From: Penium margaritaceum
Taxonomy: Eukaryota > Streptophyta > Zygnematophyceae > Desmidiales > Peniaceae
DNA: 35,202 bases
Assembly (NCBI GenBank): GCA_023375785.1
Contig: SZWC01008544.1
Location: forward strand, 24,686 to 59,887
Reading direction: 5' to 3'
Shown: one piece after another, positions 1 to 10,640 of the stretch
Layout of the letters: each line of letters begins with the position of its first letter
Position numbering within the stretch: position 1 is the stretch's first letter
Position numbers and translations under genes: made by a program
The notes under the pieces: generated by a model
Databases searched by the model: none
What the model was told of the DNA's origin: nothing
Seen by the model: only the letters and a program-made list of their open reading frames with translations

Positions 1-753
1 CCGATGACGCCCGCCGGGCAGAGGTTATTGAAAACACTGGATGTGTCCAAGCTGGGGGAGCCAGTGGATGTGATCGACTACCTATGCGTCATAGGGTCCT
101 TGATGTACCTGGCCACGACCACACGAGCAAACGTCGCTTTCGCCGTGAACTTCCTTGCACAGTTCTCATAGTGCCCACGGGTGCGGCACATGGAGGCCGC
201 GCTGAGTGTTGTTTGGTATGCGCTTTCCACTGCACGAGTCGGTCTCTATTACTGGGTGCATCCGTCCGTCGTTGTTGATGGCTACACAGACAATGACTGG
301 GCGCATGACACGGATGCACGCAGCCGCACCGGCTATGTATTTCTCGTCGGCGGCACAGCTGTCTCCTGGAAGAGTGGTAAACAGGGTTGCGTCGCACGCA
401 GCTCCAGTGAGGCGGAATATGTCGCCCTTGGTGCAGGCACTTGTGAGAGCGTTTGGTTGTGTCGATTGTTTCAGCAGCTGCGAGTACCCATTCGCTGCGT
501 CACATTGCGCTGTGAAAATCAAAGTACAAAAGCTATTGCTGAGCACGACGGCATACATCACACTCGCACCAAGCACATCAATATAGAGCATCATTTTGTA
601 CGTGAGCGTGTGGCTGCAGGTGATGTCAAGATTGTGTGGGTTGACACGCGACAACAACGAGCTGACTTTCTCACGAAGGCACTCAGCAGCAATGTCTTCA
701 ATGCAGCAGTGCACGCTGTTGGGCTACTGTGTCCTCGTGATGCTCCTAGTTGA
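1..753 (+). pseudogene. pol: Copia element A: pol C-terminus (end of RT, RNase H)
   Basis: This is the 3' end of a Ty1/copia polyprotein, cut by the window edge. Reading from base 1, the frame carries the end of the RT/connection region (VIGSLMYLATTTRANVAFAVN) and then a Copia-type RNase H. Visible RNase H signatures are DGYTDNDWA, SRTGYVFLVGG, VSWKSGKQG, SSSEAEYVAL and KHINIEHHFV, ending with the ADFLTKAL tail. RNase H degrades the RNA strand of the RNA/DNA hybrid during reverse transcription. An in-frame TAG at 169-171 interrupts the RT end, where R and C2 have Gln. The usual CDN motif reads CEN, so one acidic position is Asp to Glu. The frame ends at TGA 751-753, about 100 bases before the polypurine tract. 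The family assignment is secure, but the copy is probably not functional. Confidence 0.9.
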
Positions 754-850
754 GTTGTCATGCCAGTGCTCGTGTACAGTCTTGTGTTGTGTCACGTCTT
801 GTAACGTTTGTGCTGTGCCTGTGCGTGTCGTCCTTGTGCGTCGGCTGTGG

Positions 851-862
851 ATCATGGGGGAG
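851..862 (+). other. Polypurine tract of element A
   Basis: ATCATGGGGGAG is a purine run in the expected place for plus-strand priming. It lies just after the pol stop and just before a sequence starting CGTTGG, which resembles the TGTTGG LTR start of the other elements with T changed to C. Confidence 0.65.
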
Positions 863-1705
863 CGTTGGATTCATGTCATTATCACACGGTGACCTCTGGC
901 CTCGTTGCACACTCACATCACTGGTGCAGGTGACTGACCAGTGAGAGATGACTCCGCCGATTGACACGTCATGACCAGAAGCTGAGAAGACGAGCCATGG
1001 AGAAGCTCAATCAGAGTTTGTCAGACTTGTATGCATTTCTGACATGCATTGGTGCACAGTTGGTCATGAGCATAACCGGGTTTCTTCTCTAAACAAGTTG
1101 TTTCTTGTACGGTGACCTAGTTTATGCTAGGAAATTGTTCTGTGGGCAGGTGGGGTCGAATCCCCCAGTTTTGAGCTCGCTGCAGTGCTCACTCGCTCGC
1201 TCGCTTGCTGCCCGCTCGTTCGCTCGCTCCCACCTGCACGTAACACCTCCGTGACTTGTTACTCCATTACTTTTCCTCTCCACTTCTAACTTCCACGTTA
1301 ACACCGTCGCTTGCTTGGTGTCTTCCTAGCATTACCCCAGTTGCTGCTTACTTGTCTAGCACAGCAGCTTACATCATCGACACCCAGGCGCACCCATATG
1401 AGGATTAAATGTTGGTTCAATTGTGTCAGCTCAATGACCTTGATCACGTCATATTTGGTTGTGCAACCTCATGGGTGGGTGAAGAATACATTTCATTTGT
1501 TTCTTTCGCAATGATCATTCACTAATCAAGGTAATGCATACACCGTAGTGTCTTTTGTATTCGCCTATTTTTGAGAACTGAATTAAGTGAGTTGAATTCG
1601 ACTATAGTTTTTGGCCCTGGAATTTTGGACTTGTTCGTCCATAGGTCCCTTGTAATTTAATAATGTCTTAATTTGGTCGAACCTATCGTTCATCTCCTTG
1701 GTTTG
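863..1705 (+). repeat. Probable 3' LTR of element A and downstream flank; no gene
   Basis: The sequence following the polypurine tract should be the 3' LTR of element A. No second copy is in the window, so its right end cannot be fixed. It contains a CTCG-rich microsatellite at about 1186-1230 and, at 1151-1167, a short hairpin with a TCGAATC loop that resembles a tRNA T-arm. From about 1400 the sequence becomes more AT-rich and unrecognised. Element B is inserted at the right edge. No supported coding frame is present. Confidence 0.45.
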
Positions 1706-2406
1706 TGTTGGCCGAGGGGTAAGTGTGCACCCTGGAGGATCCCTAGCAGCGGCTGGTTCACACCACCAACTGTTTTTGGAGAGACCGAAAACTGTAGAGG
1801 CAACTGGTTCCAAGGATGGCAGAAAACTGGTCAGAGAGTGGGGCAATAGTTTTAGCCTCAATCGACTGGGAATAAAAACTTGATCAAGGCTCACAAGAAG
1901 TGGCATTTTGTAGCCAGTGATCTAAGCTTTCCAGAACATCAAAGCATGCAAGATTTGGAGCTTCCTAGCACATTCTATGGCTTCTAGAGTGGCCCTTGGT
2001 AGGCTGTCCTTTTCCCACCTAGGGAGGCATCCCTTCCTTCCTCTAGAAGCTTCTTCCCCTTCCTAGATTCCTTAGCTTGCTTATAGTAGGAGGGAAGGTA
2101 TCTTGAAGTCCAAGACACCTCTAGATGCCTTGTAGGACAAGTCACCCCTTATAGAAGGTGTGCCACCTTCCTGGACCCTCACCTGGCCTTCTAGAACCTT
2201 AGGGAGGAATTCTAGAGGTTGAGCTAGCCTCATGGCATCTATCTTCCACCTCCCTTCAGGCACAACAAAAATTGATCTTATGGGACTTGAACCCAAGCCC
2301 CTGCCTTTAGAGGTGGACACCATTGACCACTAAGCCACTTGGGCTTGTCTTTTTGGTGTTGCTTTTTGGAGTCACTCCTGCCATGGTGAGGAGCATCTCT
2401 CCAACA
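1706..2406 (-). repeat. Element B 3' LTR (701 bp)
   Basis: This is a direct repeat of 5151-5851, equal in length and with matching TGTTGG and CCAACA ends. On the minus strand it follows the purine tract at 2407-2419. It carries a tRNA-like segment at 2280-2344 in the sense orientation of the element. Confidence 0.92.
2280..2344 (-). other. tRNA-like segment with Pol III A and B boxes inside the B 3' LTR
   Basis: On the minus strand, GTGGCTTAGTGG (2327-2338) matches the tRNA A-box and GGGTTCAAGTCCC (2282-2294) is close to the B-box consensus. Their spacing is typical of a tRNA. The 5' GCCCAAG has no acceptor partner at the 3' side, so this looks like a tRNA-derived head, as in SINEs, rather than a working tRNA gene. 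The other LTR has the same segment. Confidence 0.6.
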
Positions 2407-2457
2407 ATCTCCCCCTTGCGCATCACTCATGGCAGTCATCCATGCTCAATTTGCAAC

Positions 2458-3303
2458 TCAGGAGCCTTTCTCCTCATGGGAGGCGAGCTTATGCTTTATT
2501 GCTCCCTCCCACTCAGCCCAATCTTCTGGTGCAGTGCCTCCTTCAGGCTCCTCTTGCATGAAGAATAATTGTGCGAACCCAGTCCAAATGCCCTTGCCGG
2601 CATTGTACCTCTCTGTCCTTTGCACATGGCTGCTCATGCGGGGCTGTTGAGGCGGTTGTTGTTGTTGCTGTCTTCTTTCTGCGCCATCCTCTCCAAGCGC
2701 CTGCTCCCCCTCTCTTGGAGACCTTGGAGACATCGGTCGACTCTCCGCCTCCACGTCCATCTCCAGTGCTTCGGATTCCTCATCTGAACTTGCCGGAGTA
2801 AATTCTGCCACTCGCCCATCCCTTGGGAGATCCTCTCTGGCTGGTGCTTCTGCGAGAATGTCACCCTCATTCACGTTCTGCAGCGTCTCCCCCTCAAGGA
2901 GTGACAGCCACTCCCTCCTTTTGGAGAGACCTACCTCCTCATCCGTCCAACGGCATTTCTCGTCGAACGTGACATTGCAACTCTGCATAATCTGCTGCCT
3001 CCTTGGGTCAAAGAGCCAGTAGGCCTTGCTTCCGCTCTCATACCGAAGGAAAATACACCGGCGGGTTTGTGGGTCCAACTTGTTCCGCCCTTCACGTTCC
3101 TGCACAACCACATGTGCAACACAACCAAATTTGCGGAGGTGACCCACTGCCAGCTTCCTCCCACTCCACACCTCTTGTGGCGTCTTCCACACCTTGCTCT
3201 CCTTGTCCTTCAATAGCTTGGTTGGTGTAAGGTTCATTATGTACGCCGCTGTCCGTGCCGCCTCCGCCCAATATCGTTGTGCAAGGCCGGCGTCGCTCAA
3301 CAT
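2458..3303 (-). pseudogene. pol: Element B integrase C-terminal region, linker and first residues of RT
   Basis: The frame has the Copia integrase C-terminal part: YWAEAARTAAYIMN, HLRKFGCVAHV and a WLFDPRRQQI strand. A Ser/Glu/Pro-rich and Gln-rich linker follows, and then about 20 residues typical of the RT N-terminus (EDWAEWEGAIKHKLASHEE). It stops at TGA 2458-2460 where RT should continue. This directly shows that the RT-RNase H module has been deleted while the downstream PPT and LTR are kept. The segment is continuous with the integrase core at 3304-3689 after a frame change. Confidence 0.85.
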
Positions 3304-3689
3304 GGATCACACCATGTTAAGGACTATGCAATTTGCTCTCTCTGCAATGCCATTCCTTACGGGGAGTGTGGAGTTGTTTTCTGCCACTCAATCCCTTTGC
3401 TCTTCATCTACCTAAGGCAGCTTGCATATTGACCGTCGTCGCTTCGGAACGCCTTCACCTTCAACTGTGTCTGCCGCTCCACATCTGCCACAAACTCTTG
3501 CATGCATGCAACGACTTCGCTCTTCCGCTTCACGAGGTAGAGGTATAGTTTGCGGCTATGGTCATCGATGAAGGTGAGGAAGTAGCGAGCTCCGCCGATG
3601 GAGCTCTCAAATGCTCCACACACATCTGTGTGTACCAGTGCCAACTTTGTTGATGGAGGCATCCCCTTTCCCACAAAGAGCTGCCGCGT
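3304..3689 (-). pseudogene. pol: Element B integrase catalytic core
   Basis: The retroviral-type integrase core is recognisable from LVHTDVCGAF (first Asp), FIDDHSRKLY and FRSDDGQY (second Asp). A TAG at about 3413-3415 interrupts it. A reading-frame change follows before the GIAERAN segment that carries the catalytic Glu near 3345-3365. Integrase inserts the cDNA into the genome. All three acidic positions are still legible, but across different frames, so no intact enzyme is encoded. Confidence 0.82.
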
Positions 3690-4290
3690 TCATTTGCCGA
3701 TGACGCATGGCTCACACACAGTCTCCTTGGTTCCATCAAGGCCACTCATTTGGAGACCCCGCACCACCTCTCTCTTTGCCATCTCTTTCACCGTCGATGG
3801 AAAAACATGGTAAAGTCGGCGGTGCCAGAGGTCCATGTCTCCTTCATCCTTCGTTCCAAGATTGGCGGCGTTGGACCCCGCCCGGCTGCCGAGGATCTTT
3901 GCGCGTAGCGTGTACATGTCGTCCTCTCTCTTGGCGCATGCAATAACCTCGCTTTTGCCCTCCTTGCGGATGACGGCCTCCTTCTTTGTGAAGAACACCT
4001 CAAGTCCCTTGTCGGTAAGGCGGTTGACGGAGAGCAGATTTGCCCCAAAGTTGGGCATGTGGAGCACGTCGTGGATTGTGGTCGTGACGGGTTTGCCATC
4101 CACAATGGACTCAATGCGGACGTTACCTTGACCGGTGGCGACCTCTGTTTTGCCATTGGCCACCGTCATGCATCTCTTTGAGGCGTCGTAGGTGACAGAT
4201 GCCGCCCTATTGCATTGTGTGTTGGCGGCCTAATCCGGAGTCAATGACGGTAACTCCCGGATCCTTCATGTCGGTGGAGTTGTACGCCAT
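3690..4290 (-). pseudogene. pol: Element B protease and pre-integrase zinc region
   Basis: The aspartic protease active site is seen as VIDSG on the minus strand at about 4228-4245. A frame shift and a stop follow immediately. The downstream half of the protease is readable (IHDVLHMPNFGANLLSV), followed by the GAG-pre-integrase motif LWHRRLYH and C-x2-C (CEPC). TGA at 3690-3692 separates it from the integrase core. The protease would cut Gag-Pol into mature proteins. The breaks make it non-functional. Confidence 0.85.
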
Positions 4291-4317
4291 GAGGGCATTT
4301 ATGTCTTTCTTCCCACC

Positions 4318-5110
4318 CTACTGCAACCGGTCTGGCTTCTTCTTGGGGCAGTTGCATGCATAGTGGCCATCCTTGCCGTAGTTGAAGCACTCCCCCTTCT
4401 TGTCACCCTTCTTGGTGCCGTATTTGGCACCCTTCCACTTGTCGCCTCGGCCTCCATACAGAGAATGAACTGCATACGCAGAATTTGATGTCATTGCACT
4501 CTCTCGACCGCCACGTCGCATCCACTCGTTACGCACAAACTGAGCAACCTTCGGGTACTTCAGCTCGTCAGAAGGCCATCCACCAAGGACTGTGATCATG
4601 GGAATCCAACAGTCCAGGAGGATCATAGCTTGCAACTGAGATTCAACATCCCAACCAGTGGCCACACAGTCCGTTGTGAGTGACTCAATCTACTGCATGA
4701 TCTCCATGATGTTGTCACCTTTGTTGGCTTGGAGGGTGACGAGCAGTTTGAAGATAAAGAGCTGATTGGCGAGGTTGCTTGACTGGTAGATGGAGCAGAG
4801 TTTTGACGATGCGTCTGCGGCCAGGGTGCATCCTTGGATGTGCCCAAGTTGTGGTGGGCATAACACGGACACAAGGAGCGCCAATGCCTTTTTGTTGCGC
4901 TTCTTTTATGCCCCCTTTACCTCAGCCGTTGCAGTCTCCGGCGGAGCAATCTCATCACCCTTTACAAGATCAAGCAGTCCCTTGTCGTCGAGGAAGACCT
5001 CAAACTGCCACCTGCACAAGGCAAAGCCTGTCCCATCAAACTTAAGGACAGTACGGCTGCTCTCTTGCTCGCTGGTTGCCGTGTCTTGCTGTTGGAAGCG
5101 TGAACTCTAG
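4318..5110 (-). pseudogene. gag: Element B gag with damaged zinc knuckle
   Basis: The N-terminal part has the plant Copia Gag signature KFDGTGFALCRWQFEVFLDD. This is followed by the IYQSSNLANQLF and NIMEIMQ segment, and a basic C-terminus with a CCHC knuckle. The knuckle reads CFNYGKDGHYACNC, so the second Cys has become Tyr. In-frame stops are a TAA near 4905-4910 and a TAG near 4692-4694. Gag forms the particle and binds genomic RNA. The usual start ATG is not clear, and homology begins at about 5095-5110, just downstream of the 5' LTR. Confidence 0.85.
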
Positions 5111-5150
5111 CTGGCTTTGAACCCCTTAGAGGAGTGGGTCCACAACCTTT

Positions 5151-5851
5151 TGTTGGCCTGGGGGTGAGTGTGCACCCTGGAGGGTCCCTAGCAGTGGCTG
5201 GTTCACACCACCAACTGTTTTTGGAGAGACTGAAAACTGTGGAGGCAATTGGTTCCAAGGATGGCAGAAAACTGGTCAGAGAGTGAGGCAATAGTTTTGG
5301 CCTCAATTGAATGGGAATAAACACTTGATAAAGGATCACAAGTAGTGGAATTTTATAGCCACTGATCTAAGCTTTCCAGAACACCAAAGCATACCAGATT
5401 TGGAGCTTCCTAGCACATTCTATGGGTTCTAGAGTGGTCCTTGGTAGGCTGTCCTTTTCCCACCTACGAAGGCATCCCTTCCTTCCTCTAGAACCTTCTG
5501 CCCCTTCCTAGATTCCTCAGCTTGCTTCTAGTAGGAGGGAAGGTATGTTGAAGACCAAGAAACCACTAGATGCCTTGTAGGACAAGTCACCCCTTCTAGA
5601 AGGTGTGCCACCTTCCTGGACCCTCACCTGGCCTTCTAGAACCTTAAGGAGGAATTCTAGAGGTTGAGCTAGCCTCCTGGCATCTATTTTCCACCTCCCT
5701 TGAGGCACGGCAGAAATTGATCTTATGGGACTTGAACCCGGGCCCCTGCCTCTAGAGGTGGACACCATTGACCACTAAGCCACTTGGGCTTGTCTTTTTG
5801 GTGTTCCTTTTTGGAGTCACTCCTGCCATGGTGAGGAGCATCTCTCCAACA
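5151..5851 (-). repeat. Element B 5' LTR (701 bp)
   Basis: This is the direct-repeat partner of 1706-2406. It supplies the promoter-side LTR of the minus-strand element and starts TGTTGG at 5851 on the minus strand. The bases just inside it (minus AAAGGTTGTGGAC) do not match the plant initiator-Met PBS, so the priming tRNA is unknown. Confidence 0.92.
5726..5789 (-). other. tRNA-like segment with Pol III A and B boxes inside the B 5' LTR
   Basis: This is the second copy of the segment at 2280-2344. The A-box lies at 5772-5783 and the B-box at 5727-5739 on the minus strand, each identical to its counterpart in the other LTR. The middle part differs by a few transitions only. Confidence 0.6.
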
Positions 5852-6450
5852 GTCTGTCCCTACGACTTTGCTTGTTGAATCTTTAACTTTCGAATTTCGA
5901 GGGCGAAGTCCCGCATCGCGGCTCGCTTTGCAGGTAGATCCCGCTCGCAATGCCCCGTGGATTGCACGTCCGCATGGAGTCCATGAGGGATTGCGAGAAG
6001 AACGTGGAAACTTCATGTTCCACTCGCAGTCCCTAGGATACTCCACGCGAAACGTGAAACGGTGTGTAGAGAAATAAGTTTTTTGTAAATTTGAGAGTGA
6101 TTCTTCCAATACAACTTTATTTTTTTAGGTGCTTGAAAGGGTGAAGTAGAATAACTATTTCAGTCGAACGAAAAAGACACTACGGTACACACATATCATA
6201 TGCACACATTTTCTTGCTATTGTCTGGTACAATGCTGATTTTCGTTTCTCAACCTTCATTCTTGGAGTTCCCTTACTTCCCTTGTGATCATGCACAATTG
6301 TCATTGTGTCAACTCATCACCATAAACGCCGTAGTGGTCATCCAATCTGATCGTCGCATCAACTAGATTCTTGGTCCCTTATCGTCATGCACATTGTTCG
6401 ATGGAAAATGAAGGGAGATTGCATGTTAGAACCATGTCAAAGCAAGGTCC
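5852..6450. other. Gene-free spacer between elements B and C1
   Basis: This is the original flank on the other side of the B insertion, continuing from 1705. No coding frame or known repeat was recognised. It contains a strong imperfect hairpin at 5971-6049 and becomes AT-rich from about 6065. Confidence 0.6.
5971..6049. other. Long imperfect hairpin (79 nt)
   Basis: The arms pair from CGCATGGAG/CTCCACGCG at the base through GGGATTGCGAG/CTCGCAGTCCC to GAACGTG/CATGTTC, closing on the 7-nt loop GAAACTT. There are only small bulges. The size resembles a miRNA precursor or a small foldback element. There is no evidence of expression. Confidence 0.5.
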
Positions 6451-7095
6451 TGAGAAGATGCGTGGAAGCTTCCTAGCGACACAGCCGTCGACGAGACGTC
6501 AGTGCCTGGTCAGACATTGACAACAGTCACAAGTCGTGCACACAAGGGGAAGGGTCTGGCTAGGAGACGCAAGGCAAAGTTTTCAGAATGCTTCAGTAGC
6601 ATTTGCAGAGAGAAATGACAAATGACAGGTCCATGGCATAAGTACCTGCCATAGCACACGGCGGGTGTCACACGCGACAGTGCAAGATCTGTCTTCAAAC
6701 CGGCCCAAAACCAATGTTTTGGTCGTAACTCTGCGCAGACATGTCAGAACGCTATGTCGTCTGAACCTAGACGTGCAAAATCAAAAGCCGGACGTTACAA
6801 CTGGTAACATGCATGCATTCGGCATCAAACGGTGGACACACAATGCAAAAAAATGTAAATCGGGCCCACGGCCAGTCCACCGATAAACTCTTGCGTGCTG
6901 CAGAAAAACTGCACGAGATCCCGGGTAGCGTCCAGCGCTTTGGAATGGTCGTCGGTCAGCTCCAAGCTGGTAGTCTGTTACCAGATGATGCACCGGTACC
7001 ACCAGGGTCCGGATAAGGGATCTGCACGAGTGTGGACATGGCCGAGTGGTCACAATAAACTGTATAGGTTGACAGGAATGTCACAAATCACAACA
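6451..7095 (-). repeat. C1 3' LTR (645 bp)
   Basis: The plus-strand ends are TGAGAAGATGCG and AATCACAACA, so the minus-strand LTR reads TGTTGTGATT to CATCTTCTCA. Two further copies lie at 11229-11868 and 11947-12589. The PPT at 7096-7109 (minus GGGTCATGGGGGAG) abuts its inner end and fixes the orientation. Confidence 0.88.
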
Positions 7096-7199
7096 CTCCC
7101 CCATGACCCGATGGTACGCATGTCCATACACTTGGAGCACTGAGATGAGTACAACGAGTGCAACAAAAAATGTGACACGGGAACAGACACACCCCACAC

Positions 7200-9385
7200 T
7201 CAACCACTCTCAGACAAGGGGCGAGTTCAGCAGAATGAATGACCACCAGGAACTTTCAGCATGCTAGTGCCTTCGTCAAGAAGTCAGCACGCTGCATGTC
7301 AGTGCCAACCCAAATGACGGAGATCACGTGTCACTCTACCAAATCACACACAAAGTGATGCTCAACCGCAATGTGCTTCGTGCGAGCACGAAAGACAACA
7401 GAGTTCTCCGCAATGGCAAGAGCACTCTGGTTTTTGCAACGAAGCACAATGGGGGGTATTGACTTGCCTACGTAAAGGAACAGGCGTTGTAGCCATACCG
7501 CATCAGCAACCCCTGCACCCAGAGCAACATACTCTACTTCTGATGAGCTATGTACAATGCAACATTGCTTCTTGCTGCGCCAAGATACAGTAGTTCCATG
7601 GAGCAGAAAAACGTAACCGGTGCAACTGCGTCCATTTGGATTCCGGGCCAAGTCGGTGTCGGTGTAGCCGTCAAGGACAACCGAACACTGCCGGAGAAAG
7701 CAGAGTCCGAGGTACGGTGTGGAGACCATGTATTGCACCACTTGCATAGGCGCGTGAATGGCTCTAGCGCGTGGAGCCCCCGAAAACTGGACAAGGAGGT
7801 TGACGGCAAAGGCGGTGTGGGGACGTGTGGTAGTGGCCAGGTACATCAGAGATCCAATGAGACAGAGGTAGAAGGTCACATCCACTGTCTCCTCCAACTG
7901 TGTATGATCATCCACCTTCAAGGCATCCTTCCCGCCAGGCGTGAGAGTTGTGGAATCCATGGGCACTGCGCCGAGGAGGTCGCTGAAGTGCTCCCCCACA
8001 ACACGTGCATACCGCCCCTGATGCAGTAATAGAGTACGACTTCTACGGTCTCGTACAATCTCCATGCCAAGAAACACCGCTGCACGACCAAGGTCCTTCA
8101 TCATGTAGGCTGTCTAGAGGACACCCTTGGCCTCCTTCAGGACCTCTAGTGAAGGAGACGCAAACGGAAGGTCGACGACATAGTCCAGGATAGCGGTGAA
8201 TTGCTCAGGCATCCATCGAATGAAGAGAGAGGGATCTGCCTTGCTCTGAACATATCCCGCACGAGTCAGGGTGCCAATGATCTCCTCGTTCCAACATCGA
8301 GGAGACTACTTGAGGCCGCACAAAAACTTGCGCAAGTGCCAGACCTTGTCATCGTCCTCAAAACCGGGTGGCTAAGCCACATAAATCTCCTCATCTTCAG
8401 AGCCATGGAGGAACACATTGTTCAGATCCATCTGGTGCACTTCCCAGTCATGCTGAGCCACTACAATGAATAGAGCTTGAGCTGAGGTCATGCGGCCGAC
8501 AGGGACAAAGGTGTCGGTGTAATCAATGCCCTCAATCTAAGAGTACCCCTTGAAGACCAAGCGAGCCTTGTGGCGTTCCAGTGATCCATCCGGCTTCACT
8601 TTCTTGCAAAAGACCCAATTGACCTGAATAGACTTCCTCTCAGGTGGAAGGTCGACTAGTCTGTAAACTCTGTGCTCTCGGATGGCGTGAAGCTCATCCT
8701 TGCACGCAGCACGCCAAGCGTCATCATCCTGTTATGAGAGAGCTTCCCTCAATGTGCCCGGGTCAGGCGCCATAGAGAGAGAGAGCCCTGCATGACCAGA
8801 CCGCAAGCCTCAATGCTAGGTCTGATGACCACAAGATCAGCTGCTGCATCACAAGCGATATGAAACTCGCGAGTGACGAGGTCGTGCCCTACAGGACACG
8901 CTATATGTACCTCGGTGTGCTCAGTGCGAACACTCAAGCCTAGGGCCTTTGTGCCGGAATCACCACTCGTGATGTTGCGAGCAGAGCGCATGGGTGTGGG
9001 ACCAGACACTCGCTGAGCTCCGGAGTCGAATGGTTGAAGACGACTACTAGGCTCACGGGAGTAACCCGGGCTTGAGGGGCAGACCTCAGGCTCAGGAACA
9101 GGCACAATTGCAACTGGGGAGCGTGAGGCAAGGGAGCTGGTGATACCGTACGAGAAGATGCGTGTGTGGGAGACACGGGGCTCATTGTGACAGTAGGAAA
9201 AGGTGAGGCAGGTCCACACACAGAGGCAGGAGTGCCAACGGACACAGGTACGATCATAGAAGTATAGGATCATGGGTATCTCTGGGGTGCTAGGGGACAT
9301 AAAAAGAAGCCTGCGGTGCTAAAGACATCTCTGGACCGACAGCGATGATCGCTGGGTCATCAAGAGCCGGAGAAGTGGAGGGAGC
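7200..9385 (-). pseudogene. pol: C1 pol: linker, reverse transcriptase and RNase H
   Basis: The RT is recognised by IYV(stop)PPGF, AYMMKDLGRAAVFLGMEI and LIGSLMYLATTTRPHTAFAVN. The RNase H has SCTGYVFLLHG, VSWRSKKQ, SSSEVEYVAL and TKHIAVEHHFV. The RT catalytic YVDD reads YVVD at 8171-8182, so one metal-binding Asp is lost, and the RNase H CDN motif reads CKN. In-frame TAGs at 8372-8374 and 8114-8116 recur at the same places in C2. A TGA follows VE at about 7331, where C2 has CGA. The natural end is probably the TGA around 7200-7202, reached only after a frame change. RT and RNase H would copy the element RNA into DNA. Confidence 0.88.
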
Positions 9386-10640
9386 TCAAACGGACAAATG
9401 AGCCTGGCGAGAGGTGCTTGCAGGTGCAAACTTCCCCATCCATCGAGAAACCTCACACGTAGGAACGTGCATGAAGGACAACGACGTGATCGATGTCAGA
9501 TTACGGTAGGTAAGGGACTCAAAGAAGAGCACGTCGCGTGACTCAACAATGCGACAACGAGCAGGGTCCCAAAAACACCAGGCCTTTGACCGCGGGGAGA
9601 TTCTGACGAGGGCACACAAGCAACCCCGCGGTGAGACCTTGGACCCCTGCTGGTCCTCGGTGTACCACACAGAAGCCAAGGATCCCTAGACGCGAGCGAG
9701 GCATAGGTCAGCAAAGTGGCCGGACTAGAGCTCATACGGTGTTAGGTGGTCTGGAAGAGGACCGTGCGGGAGGTGGTTCCAGACCCAAGCCATGTAGGCA
9801 AAGCCTTCAAAAGCAAAGCAGTCTGGAGGACCGTAATCAGACCACATAGCACAAACCGAGTCCTCCATGGTGCGGTTCCTGCGCTAAAAAAACCATTTTG
9901 CTAAGGAGTAGCAGGAGCGGAGACCTTGTGAAAAGTCTGGCAAAGAAGTTTTCCATCTCGCCAAGAAACTTGCCGCCGTAATCCAAGTGGAAGGTGTGCA
10001 GCATGTGATGGGACTGACGCTTAGCCATCACTAGCCAGAGGCGAACCGCGAGAGTGGCGTCACTCTTGTGGCAGGCTATAGACCCACCACATCCGGGTGA
10101 AGTCATCAGTCAAAGTTAGGATGTATCGACCCCAATTGGAGAGAGACTTGACAGGAAGGGGAAAAGAAGGTCCGAATGGACTAGCTCGAGAGGGCAAAGT
10201 GCGCGAGAACAAGAGTCAGGGTAGGTGCAACGATGCATCTTACCCTAAGCACAGATCAGACAATCAGTCTTGGGCGGCTTCTCGAAAGAAGTCGTGTCAA
10301 GATCGAGGGCGAGCTGTGTCCGAATGAGCTTTGACACAGTTTCAGAGCCTACATGACACAGGAGGCAATGAAGTAATCACTGGTGCTCAGGAGAAAGAAA
10401 ACCAGTGACAAAAACACGCGCCGAAGGGAAGGGGGAGCAAGGAGCAGTCCAAGAGACACGATATACGTCATCAAGAACAAAGGCACAAAGAACAACGCTA
10501 CGAGTATCAGTAGCAGTCACAGTCGTAGACTCTGCAGTGTGCTCCACAGACAGTCCCATCAGTGTGCGAGCATGTACAGAAAGCAAACTGGGCTCAAGGT
10601 TGGGCATAGAAAGCACTTTGGACCTGGCGGCTGCATGCAT
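9386..10640 (-). pseudogene. pol: C1 pol: end of protease, pre-integrase zinc region and integrase
   Basis: Readable blocks are a protease/pre-integrase segment (LSMPNLEPSLLSV), the HHCC region around CLICA and GKMHRCTYP, the first catalytic Asp in LVHSDL, and DYGGKF carrying the second. The position of the third catalytic residue, just before RRNRT, is a TAG. The C-terminal part (VWYTEDQQGSK, AWCFWDPARCRI) runs to 9386. At 9687-9689 a TAG stands where L and R have Trp, and C2 has TAG there too. Multiple frame changes make it non-functional. Confidence 0.85.

Larger units (their letters stand above)
1706..5851 (-). mobile_element. Element B: Copia retrotransposon lacking RT and RNase H
   Basis: This is a complete LTR insertion of 4146 bp on the minus strand. 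Two 701-bp LTRs, both with TGTTGG and CCAACA ends, flank an internal region of about 2.74 kb. The flanks GTTTG (1701-1705) and GTCTG (5852-5856) fit a 5-bp target duplication with one transition. The internal order is gag, protease, integrase and an acidic/Gln linker, then directly a purine tract (2407-2419, minus CAAGGGGGAGAT). Only about 40 bases separate the last pol codons from that tract, so the 1.5-2 kb RT-RNase H region is absent. About 46 LTR differences were counted by eye (roughly 6.5%). The PBS beside the 5' LTR was not recognised. The element would need RT supplied in trans. Confidence 0.88.

Noticed and set aside
2280..2344. Functional tRNA gene
   Set aside because: The A and B boxes are good, but the acceptor ends do not pair and the segment is duplicated as part of an LTR.
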